Positions 1 through 4,357 of a DNA stretch of 5,185 bases are shown piece after piece. Where the stretch lies: positions 1 through 5,185 of the forward strand of contig DNSU01000017.1 in the NCBI GenBank assembly GCA_003499585.1, given 5' to 3'. Position numbers and translations under genes: made by a program. The notes under the pieces are model-generated. The model was not told the DNA's origin. It worked only from the letters and a program-made list of their open reading frames with translations, and did no database searches. The stretch is from Cyanobacteria bacterium UBA9579 (lineage in GTDB: Bacteria > Cyanobacteriota > Vampirovibrionia > Gastranaerophilales > UBA9579). Position 1 is the first letter of the stretch; the number at the start of each line of letters is the position of its first letter.

Positions 1-68
1 TTGTCGGCTAAGCCGTTTTCAGTTATGTAAATGGGCAAGTTATATTTTTTCAAATTCATTAAAATTTC
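1..68 (-). pseudogene. Family 1 glycoside hydrolase (beta-glucosidase-like) fragment, runs off left edge
   Basis: Reading the minus strand from 68 down to 1 gives EILMNLKKYN followed by LPIYITENGLAD. This matches the GH1 nucleophile signature (aliphatic/aromatic residues, then T-E-N-G, then a small residue). The nucleophile Glu would be the GAA codon at 20-18. In GH1 enzymes this segment lies in the C-terminal third, so the rest of the C-terminus should continue left of the window. Upstream in the same frame there are stop codons near 85-90, and no GH1 N-terminal two thirds is present. The preceding bases instead encode a BKACE enzyme in another frame. The piece therefore has no normal start; an ATG at 59-57 exists but could only give a stub. 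It is either the tail of a recombined gene or the product of an assembly join. The family assignment is good because the motif is very specific; the gene's status is uncertain. Confidence 0.6.
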
Positions 69-324
69 TTCCGCTGGTAGATACAACAATTATCAAATCA
101 GGTCTTTGATTTCTTATACCTGATATGATTTCAGCATAAATATCTTTTCTGTATGCAGGCTTTCCATCTGCATCACGGGCATGCAGATGCACCATGGATA
201 CGCCAATTTTAGCACAGGATAACACATCAGCAATAATTTCTTCAGGACTCAAAGGAACATGAGGCGTTAATTCCTTAGTAGGAATCATGCCTGTAGGACA
301 CAGGTTAACTATCAATTTTTTCAT
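40..324 (-). pseudogene. Truncated BKACE (DUF849) beta-keto acid cleavage enzyme, N-terminal third only
   Basis: The 94-residue product resembles the start of 3-keto-5-aminohexanoate cleavage enzymes, zinc TIM-barrel enzymes that condense a beta-keto acid with acetyl-CoA. The N-terminus MKKLIVNLCPTG gives the first barrel strand. PLSPEEI (about 24-30) precedes the first helix. VHLHARDADGKP (45-56) carries the His46-x-His48 pair that binds zinc in the family, and VVSTSGRNF (80-88) is the next conserved strand and loop. Family members are about 270-310 residues, so roughly two thirds is missing. The frame ends in TAA at 42-40, just after NEFEK, where relatives continue. The missing part is not found in any frame to the left; a GH1 segment appears there instead. 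The remaining zinc ligand and substrate residues would be absent, so no activity is expected. The start ATG at 324-322 lacks a well-placed SD: GGGG lies 15 bases upstream and AGGAG 24 bases upstream. It is on the same strand as the acyltransferase at 582-1307. Confidence 0.72.
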
Positions 325-376
325 AAATTACAACTTATTCCCCATAATCTCCTATTTAAGAAGCAGGTGCCAAAGG

Positions 377-422
377 CACTTATTTAAGTCCTCACTGGAA
401 TGATCATTTACCCAAATAAGTG
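377..422. repeat. 9-bp inverted repeat enclosing a TGATCA palindrome
   Basis: CACTTATTT (377-385) is perfectly complementary to AAATAAGTG (414-422). The 28-base loop holds the 10-base palindrome AATGATCATT (399-408). A smaller GTGCC-AAA-GGCAC hairpin (367-379) overlaps the left arm. There is no downstream T-run on either strand, so a classical terminator is not supported. The inner sequence recurs at 2280-2294. Confidence 0.4.
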
Positions 423-441
423 ACTATGTTACCAAATATTC

Positions 442-534
442 TTAATAATTTTTCGTCAAATCATTGAGAATATTTTCCGCTGTCCTTATGAGAATATATT
501 TTGCAAAGATTTTGCTCCCAGGAAAATTGCTAAG
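442..534 (-). pseudogene. Possible C-terminal gene remnant, unrecognised
   Basis: Within the 257-base spacer between the acyltransferase and the BKACE start, the minus strand has a protein-like stretch of 30 codons ending in TAA at 444-442. It reads LSNFPGSKIFAKYILIRTAE and then NILNDLTKNY. The composition looks like a folded protein's C-terminal helix rather than random AT-rich translation. It is preceded in frame by a TAA at 537-535 and has no start codon or SD. I do not recognise the family. It may be the decayed end of a gene otherwise lost from this locus, or chance. Confidence is low. Confidence 0.25.
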
Positions 535-581
535 TTAGATATATCCGGTAAAACGTAAACTAGCCTTACTGAATTAATTCT

Positions 582-1307
582 TTATGAGACGGTCTGGTTT
601 TTTACCAGCCAGCTTTGCTTAATTCTTCTGATATCTCGACTTAAACGTCTCATAAGCCTTCTAAACAGATTCTTTTTCATCTTTTTAGCAGGAACCCCCA
701 CAACTGTTATTCCATCAGGAACATCATTAACAACTACAGCACCTGCTCCAACAACACTATTTCTTCCAAGATTCTTAGTACGTAAAATTGTTGCTCCTCC
801 TCCAATAAATGATCCCATTCTTATATGAAGGCAACTTCCCACAGTGCATCCTGGAGCAATAAGAGCATAGTCTTCTATTTTGACATCATGACTAATTACA
901 CATCTAGGGTGAATAGTAACAAAGTTACCTATTGTAACTCGTGTGCCAATATTACAACCTTCTTCTATTATACATCCACGGCCAATGCTGGAATGAACTA
1001 TATCAACTGCCGGGTGAATTAGCGTTGGAATTTTACATCCATAAGACTCTAACAAAGCTATTCTTCTTTTAAAATCTGACACAGAACCAAAATAATTATT
1101 AAAGAAATAAAGATTTTCATCTTTTGTCAGTTCAGGAATTATTTCTCTGCCACCCAAAACTGGAATACCCAGAATTTCTTTTCCTTGTTTTTGTTCATTA
1201 TCATCAATAAAGCCTATCAATTCCCACTCAGGATTTACACGATTAATCGAATCAATCAATTTGACTATATCAGGATAAACCGTTCCATATACAACTAATT
1301 TCTTCAC
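582..1307 (-). CDS. NeuD/PglD-family sugar O-/N-acyltransferase (left-handed beta-helix)
   Basis: This 241-residue protein has the two-domain layout of NeuD/PglD-type enzymes, which transfer an acetyl group from acetyl-CoA to nucleotide sugars or sialic-acid-like sugars in the cytoplasm. Residues 1-95 form a small Rossmann-like sugar-binding domain, starting LVVYGTVYPDIV and with LIGFIDDN at 30-37. Residues 98-210 are hexapeptide repeats of the left-handed beta-helix (for example SSIGRGCIIEEGCNIG and VTIGNFVTIHP). They end in the typical VVGVPAKKM. His140 in VISHDVKIED aligns with the catalytic base of PglD-like enzymes. Residues 211-241 form an extra tail rich in Arg and Lys. The start is GTG at 1307-1305, chosen because AGGAGA (1320-1315) lies 7 bases upstream. 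It is on the same strand as the BKACE fragment. The substrate cannot be told from sequence; surface polysaccharide, lipopolysaccharide or flagellin glycan are the usual roles. Confidence 0.9.
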   Translation of the reverse strand: MKKLVVYGTVYPDIVKLIDSINRVNPEWELIGFIDDNEQKQGKEILGIPVLGGREIIPELTKDENLYFFNNYFGSVSDFKRRIALLESYGCKIPTLIHPAVDIVHSSIGRGCIIEEGCNIGTRVTIGNFVTIHPRCVISHDVKIEDYALIAPGCTVGSCLHIRMGSFIGGGATILRTKNLGRNSVVGAGAVVVNDVPDGITVVGVPAKKMKKNLFRRLMRRLSRDIRRIKQSWLVKNQTVS

Positions 1308-1314
1308 TAATCTA

Positions 1315-1320
1315 TCTCCT
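1315..1320 (-). promoter_or_regulatory. Shine-Dalgarno site that decides the GTG start of the acyltransferase
   Basis: AGGAGA on the minus strand is separated by 7 bases (1308-1314) from the GTG at 1307-1305. There is no in-frame ATG at an equally good position, and translation from GTG gives the family's usual N-terminal KKLVVYG strand. Confidence 0.75.
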
Positions 1321-1362
1321 AAGTTATATACTTGTTTTTATCACAGCACATCAAAAAACTAA

Positions 1363-1368
1363 ATTATA
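1363..1368 (-). promoter_or_regulatory. Candidate -10 box for the acyltransferase
   Basis: A perfect TATAAT lies on the minus strand 55 bases before the GTG start, in the divergent gap between this gene and upp. No convincing -35 hexamer sits 16-18 bases upstream, so only the -10 half is supported. It lies within a TATATAG...CTATATA dyad (1365-1371 and 1399-1405). Confidence 0.35.
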
Positions 1369-1428
1369 TAGTCTATCTAGCTCTATTTACGAATTCAGCT
1401 ATATATCAGGTTTTTCCAGATTTAATTT

Positions 1429-1458
1429 TTGCTAAATGACAAATTGCTATTGAATAAT
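1429..1458 (+). promoter_or_regulatory. Weak candidate sigma-70 promoter for upp
   Basis: TTGCTA (1429-1434) and AATAAT (1453-1458) are separated by 18 bases. They match the -35 and -10 consensus at 4/6 and 5/6. In AT-rich DNA such matches are common, so this is only a candidate. It would give a leader of about 50 bases. Confidence 0.25.
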
Positions 1459-1516
1459 CTTTATGGAAGTATTAGATTATTAGAGGAATAACTTAAATAA
1501 GAAATTATTAAAAAAA

Positions 1517-2185
1517 ATGGAAGTAATAAGAAAATCTGATAATATAGTAGTCTGCAATCACCCTATCGCTCAGCATAACCTGAGTGTCATGAGAGATAAA
1601 AACTCATCAGCAGAGCTTTTTAGAAATGCAACCAGAAGACTCGCACAAATATTATTTTTTGATGCAACTGACAATCTGCCAACTATTAATAAAGTTATTG
1701 AAACTCCATTAGTAGAAACTCCAGTAAACATAATCAATCCTGATTCAGAAATTATTATTGCACCAATCCTAAGAGCAGGATTGGTGTTTTCAGAAATTGC
1801 AAGCGAAATAATGCCCAATGCAAGAGTTCATCATATTGGCCTTTATAGAGATGAGAAAACCCTAAAACCTGTCTCTTATTATAATAATTTACCTGAAAAT
1901 TTTAACGATCCCTATAATACATTTATTTACCTGCTTGATCCGATGCTTGCAACAGGTGGTTCTGCAGTTGCAGCAATTAAACTGTTTACTGATCTAAATG
2001 TGCCTGAACAAAATATTAGATTTATATGCCTAATCAGCGCACCAGAAGGACTAACCAAACTGCATTCCAAATTCGCAGATGTAAAAATCATTACAGCCTG
2101 CATTGACAATCACCTTAATGAATTTGGCTATATCCTTCCCGGGCTTGGTGATGCAGGGGATAGAACGTTTAATACTATGTACTAA
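1517..2185 (+). CDS. upp: Uracil phosphoribosyltransferase
   Basis: This enzyme makes UMP from uracil and PRPP in cytoplasmic pyrimidine salvage. At 222 residues it is full length for the family, which is usually about 208-220. HPIAQHNLSVMRDK (15-28) is the conserved N-terminal segment. APILRAGL (82-89) and HHIGLYRDEKTLKPVSYY (105-122) are typical family blocks. The PRPP-binding loop is LLDPMLATGGSA (139-150). The uracil-binding segment GYILPGLGDAGDR (204-216) is intact near the C-terminus. No key residue appears altered. The start ATG at 1517 is the only in-frame start after a TAG at 1481-1483. It is preceded by an A-run and lacks a close SD; the nearest, AGAGGA at 1482-1487, is 29 bases away, so translation may be weak or unstructured-leader dependent. 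The gene is divergent from the acyltransferase. It is followed by a structured spacer and a terminator, so it is probably monocistronic. Confidence 0.97.
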   Translation: MEVIRKSDNIVVCNHPIAQHNLSVMRDKNSSAELFRNATRRLAQILFFDATDNLPTINKVIETPLVETPVNIINPDSEIIIAPILRAGLVFSEIASEIMPNARVHHIGLYRDEKTLKPVSYYNNLPENFNDPYNTFIYLLDPMLATGGSAVAAIKLFTDLNVPEQNIRFICLISAPEGLTKLHSKFADVKIITACIDNHLNEFGYILPGLGDAGDRTFNTMY

Positions 2186-2203
2186 TGCATTGTTAAATTA
2201 GTT

Positions 2204-2280
2204 TTGCAGGAAGATATGTTTTCGTAGGAGCCTATATGCGATAGCATATCAAGCGACGGAGATAATATATCTTCCTACGA
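2204..2280 (+). repeat. Structured element with two competing stems, downstream of upp
   Basis: Bases 2204-2220 pair with 2264-2280 over 17 positions with one mismatch and two wobbles; the core is GGAAGATAT with ATATCTTCC. A second perfect 8-bp pairing, TCGTAGGA (2222-2229) with TCCTACGA (2273-2280), uses the same 3' arm, so the two cannot form together. An inner hairpin ATATGC-GATA-GCATAT (2234-2249) fits either form. There is no T-run after the element, so it is not itself a simple terminator. It could be a dispersed palindromic repeat, a 3' UTR element of upp, or a small RNA. I recognise no known riboswitch. Confidence 0.55.
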
Positions 2281-2334
2281 TGATCATTACCCAAGAAAAT
2301 TAATGACTCAATCTAATAGATTAAAAATTTCTAT

Positions 2335-2364
2335 AAAAGCAGACTTTATATAAAGTCTGCTTTT
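2335..2364. terminator. Bidirectional intrinsic terminator, perfect 30-base palindrome
   Basis: The sequence from AAAAGCAGACTTTA through its exact complement forms a stem of about 12 bp around a TATATA centre. It ends in TTTT on the plus strand and, by symmetry, on the minus strand. It lies about 150 bases after the upp stop and about 75 bases before the next gene, so it would end upp transcription and insulate the downstream gene. Confidence 0.8.
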
Positions 2365-2385
2365 ATACATATAACCAATGTATAA
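2363..2385. promoter_or_regulatory. Operator-like dyad upstream of the COG1926 phosphoribosyltransferase
   Basis: TTATACAT (2363-2370) and ATGTATAA (2378-2385) are perfect 8-bp inverted arms with a 7-base spacer. That is the size and symmetry of a dimeric repressor or activator site. A possible -10, TATAAA (2400-2405), lies just downstream, with no good -35. The dyad overlaps the end of the terminator by two bases. No regulator is known from the window. Confidence 0.35.
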
Positions 2386-2438
2386 GTAATTTTTCTGTGT
2401 ATAAATAAAACCTGAGTCCAAATATAGGAATATTATCT

Positions 2439-3110
2439 ATGGATAATCTACATACATATCAATCAAGGGAACAAGCCGGTAGGGTTTTAGCTGAAGAAAT
2501 AAGCAAATTAAACCTTAAAAAGCCATACCTGCTGGCTATCCCCAGAGGCGGCATTCAAGTAGCTGAAGCTATTGCAGATAAACTACAAATCCCAATTAAT
2601 CCGATCATAGTTAAGAAACTTCCTATTCCTAACAATCCTGAAGCAGGATTTGGAGCAGTAACTATTGACGGACAAAAAGTTTTAGATAAAAAAACTGTAT
2701 CCTACCTGGGTTTGACTGAAGATGAAATAAACTCAATAGCTAACAAAGTTATACAGGAAATGCATCACAGGATCGAGGTTTACGGCAGTATTAACCAAAA
2801 AGAAGTTGAATCATCAGATGCAATAATCGTTGATGACGGAGTAGCAACAGGTTATTCCTTAATTGCTGCATTAACAAGCGTTAAAAACATGAACCCAAAT
2901 TCAATCACAGCAGCAGTTCCTGTCAGCTCAGGAAATGCATACGAAAAATTCTCAAAACTTGCCAATTACGTAGTATGCCCACTGGTAGAAAACACTTACT
3001 TCTTTGCCGTAGGCGGTTACTATCGTGAATGGTATGACCTGTCTGAAGAACAAATAAAAAGCATTCTAAAAAAATATCGGGATAATTATGGACAGCGGAA
3101 AAAGATATGA
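2439..3110 (+). CDS. Predicted phosphoribosyltransferase (COG1926-like)
   Basis: This 223-residue protein belongs to the type I phosphoribosyltransferase fold and looks most like the poorly characterised COG1926 group, whose substrate is not established. LLAIPRGGIQVAEAIA (31-46) is the first conserved loop and helix. VKKLPIPNNPEAGFGAV (58-74) is the group's characteristic block, with NPE preceding a glycine-rich turn. DAIIVDDGVATGYSLIAAL (127-145) is the PRPP-binding motif, with the paired acidic residues and the T-G turn intact. VGGYYREWYDLSEEQI (191-206) gives the usual aromatic C-terminal segment. Length is normal for the group. The ATG at 2439 is supported by AGGAA (2426-2430) with 8 bases of spacing. 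It follows upp on the same strand, but a terminator lies between them, so it is probably its own unit. The last codons and TGA lie in a terminator stem. PRPP use is likely; the acceptor base is unknown. Confidence 0.87.
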   Translation: MDNLHTYQSREQAGRVLAEEISKLNLKKPYLLAIPRGGIQVAEAIADKLQIPINPIIVKKLPIPNNPEAGFGAVTIDGQKVLDKKTVSYLGLTEDEINSIANKVIQEMHHRIEVYGSINQKEVESSDAIIVDDGVATGYSLIAALTSVKNMNPNSITAAVPVSSGNAYEKFSKLANYVVCPLVENTYFFAVGGYYREWYDLSEEQIKSILKKYRDNYGQRKKI

Positions 3111-3142
3111 AGCGTTTTTAATCAAAACGCTTCATATCTTTT
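3100..3142. terminator. 19-bp perfect terminator hairpin containing the upstream stop codon
   Basis: Arms 3100-3118 and 3124-3142 are exactly complementary, with a 5-base loop (TAATC). The 5' arm starts AAAAGATATG and the 3' arm ends CATATCTTTT, giving a short T-tail on either strand. The TGA stop of the phosphoribosyltransferase (3108-3110) is inside the 5' arm, so terminating ribosomes would cover part of the stem. Confidence 0.8.
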
Positions 3143-3154
3143 GTAGACTGCTTC

Positions 3155-3178
3155 CTTCGCGAAGCGGCGTTAGCATAA
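3155..3178. repeat. CTTCGCGAAG palindrome followed by a GTTAGCATAA repeat copy
   Basis: CTTCGCGAAG (3155-3164) is a perfect 10-base palindrome, unusually GC-rich for this window. It is followed by GTTAGCATAA (3169-3178), which recurs exactly at 3211-3220 in the flagellin terminator. This may be a fragment of a dispersed repeat; nothing else is seen in this 3143-3196 stretch. Confidence 0.3.
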
Positions 3179-3196
3179 CCAACAGTTTAATAAAAC

Positions 3197-3228
3197 CAGA
3201 AAAGAAAAGGGTTAGCATAATGCTAACC
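3197..3228 (-). terminator. Intrinsic terminator of the flagellin gene
   Basis: On the minus strand, GGTTAGC and GCTAACC (3228-3222 and 3216-3210) form a 7-bp stem around ATTAT, extendable to 9 pairs at the base sequence level. A T-rich tail (CTTTTCTTTTC) runs down to about 3199. It lies about 100 bases after the flagellin stop and is correctly oriented for it. The plus-strand side lacks a T-run immediately after the stem. Confidence 0.65.
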
Positions 3229-3328
3229 TCATTTACAGGGAGAGTGTTTTTTACGGGATTGGGTTTGTGTGAATTAAAGCTCCCAAATTTTATTTTTTAT
3301 ACTCTCTCAATATTTATAATTTCTTTAT

Positions 3329-4171
3329 TTATCTAAGTAATGATAATGCTAATTGTGGAATTTGATTTGCTTGTGATAGAACTGTTGCAGAAGCTTGTTG
3401 CAATATCTGGTTTTTAACCATATTTGCGCTTTCTTTAGCAATATCAAGATCACGAATTCTTGATTCAGATGCCTGTAAGTTCTCGTTCATTACGGTAAGG
3501 TTTTCTAATGTGCTTTCTAATCTGTTCTGGAACGCACCCAGGCTTGATCTTCTGCTGGATATGGTGGTAATTGCAGCATCAACTACGCCTAAATAGCTTC
3601 TGATTAAAGTTGATGTCCATGTTCCACCGGTTATAGCAATGGTAACACCTATTGTTGAAGACTGCGCATCAGATAAAACTGTAGCAATATCAATTGTATT
3701 TGTTGAAGCTGCGGAATTTGCACCGATTTGAAGAAGTGTACTTGCAGTTGTTCCATCTAATAGAGAAATGTTATTAAATGAAGCAGTCTTGGCAATTCTT
3801 GTAATATCAGCGATACGGGCATTTACTTCTGAAAGGATAGCTGATCTTTCTGAAGAACCGTTAGTATCGTTGGCTGCTTGAATACATAATTCTCTTATTC
3901 TTTGGAGGTTTTCGTTAATTACTGAGAGACCACCTTCTGCAATTTGCAGCATATTAATGCCATCTTGAACGTTGCCTATAGCTCTTGAATTGCCTCGAAT
4001 TTGACCTCTTAATCCTTCTGAAATTGATAATCCTGCTGCATCATCGGATGCTCTGTTAATTCTATACCCTGATGATAACTTTTCAATAGATCTTGTTAAA
4101 CTATTTGTGTTTTGACTTAAATTTCTTTGTGCGATTAAAGATGCGATGTTGTTGTTAACTGTTATTGACAT
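3329..4171 (-). CDS. Flagellin, complete (downstream copy)
   Basis: This 280-residue flagellar filament subunit is exported by the flagellar type III system and polymerises outside the cell. The N-terminal D0/D1 region begins MSITVNNNIASLIAQRN. It contains the typical SSGYRINRASDDAAGLSISE (33-52) and NLQRIRELCIQAANDTNG (88-105). The C-terminal D1/D0 region runs from about 205, with NRLESTLENLTVMNENLQAS and ending NQIPQLALSLLR. The centre (about 140-200) is short, so D2/D3 domains are essentially lacking. Arg91, Leu95 and Glu115 align with Salmonella FliC residues used for TLR5 recognition and protofilament contacts. Cys96 replaces the usual Ala. The ATG has AAGGAG (4185-4180) at 8-base spacing. 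It is preceded by its own sigma-28-like promoter and by a paralogous flagellin, about 84% identical over 275 aligned residues by hand count. A terminator follows. The identification is secure; which filament role it plays is not. Confidence 0.97.
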   Translation of the reverse strand: MSITVNNNIASLIAQRNLSQNTNSLTRSIEKLSSGYRINRASDDAAGLSISEGLRGQIRGNSRAIGNVQDGINMLQIAEGGLSVINENLQRIRELCIQAANDTNGSSERSAILSEVNARIADITRIAKTASFNNISLLDGTTASTLLQIGANSAASTNTIDIATVLSDAQSSTIGVTIAITGGTWTSTLIRSYLGVVDAAITTISSRRSSLGAFQNRLESTLENLTVMNENLQASESRIRDLDIAKESANMVKNQILQQASATVLSQANQIPQLALSLLR

Positions 4172-4179
4172 AATTCACT

Positions 4180-4185
4180 CTCCTT
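4180..4185 (-). promoter_or_regulatory. Strong Shine-Dalgarno site of the downstream flagellin
   Basis: AAGGAG on the minus strand is separated by 8 bases from the ATG at 4171-4169, as expected for a highly expressed structural gene. A second AAGGAAA lies about 10 bases further upstream. Confidence 0.8.
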
Positions 4186-4220
4186 GTATTTCCTTAAGAT
4201 CCTTCTACCTATTACTGTTA

Positions 4221-4235
4221 ATAAATAGTATTTAT
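4221..4235. repeat. Palindrome overlapping the flagellin -10 box and start region
   Basis: ATAAATA-G-TATTTAT is a perfect 15-base dyad. Its right end overlaps the -10 box (4232-4239), and it covers the expected transcription start, so it could be an operator or a 5'-end hairpin. AT-rich palindromes also arise by chance. Confidence 0.3.
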
Positions 4236-4258
4236 CGATTTGTATTCTGTAAACTTGA
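4232..4258 (-). promoter_or_regulatory. Sigma-28 (FliA)-type flagellar promoter for the downstream flagellin
   Basis: On the minus strand, TCAAGTTT (4258-4251) and ATCGATAA (4239-4232) are separated by exactly 11 bases. The classic enterobacterial sigma-28 pattern is TAAAGTTT-N11-GCCGATAA, so the match is 7/8 and 6/8 with perfect spacing. It would start transcription about 55 bases before the ATG. This means the second flagellin can be expressed as a late flagellar gene independently of the first. A sigma-28 gene is not in the window. Confidence 0.72.
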
Positions 4259-4357
4259 ATTAATAGAAACTCTTTGTGAATAATCTAATAATAATGATTG
4301 CTCCGTATAAACTATCCTCCATATTTGATTTATTAGTAATTTAATTAATTTCTTTAT

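Noticed and set aside
467..504. Imperfect direct repeat GAGAATATTTT / GAGAATATATTTT
   Set aside because: Only two AT-rich copies with an indel; not enough for a CRISPR, iteron or origin claim.
591..608. Small CTGGT/ACCAG inverted repeat at the acyltransferase 3' end
   Set aside because: It lies inside the coding sequence, is only 5 bp long and has no following T-run on the minus strand, so it is not a supported terminator.
825..1022. 65-codon plus-strand open frame
   Set aside because: It lies wholly antisense to the well-supported acyltransferase hexapeptide region and has no family resemblance.
1570..2109. Two minus-strand open frames (1570-1818 and 1927-2109)
   Set aside because: Both are antisense shadows of upp, whose protein is clearly conserved.
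3088..3336. 82-codon plus-strand open frame
   Set aside because: It begins inside the phosphoribosyltransferase gene, runs through a 19-bp terminator hairpin and the flagellin terminator, and has no SD or recognisable domain.
4260..4322. 20-codon minus-strand ORF between the flagellins
   Set aside because: There is no SD before its ATG, the Ile-rich composition fits AT-rich chance, and it ends in the sigma-28 promoter region.
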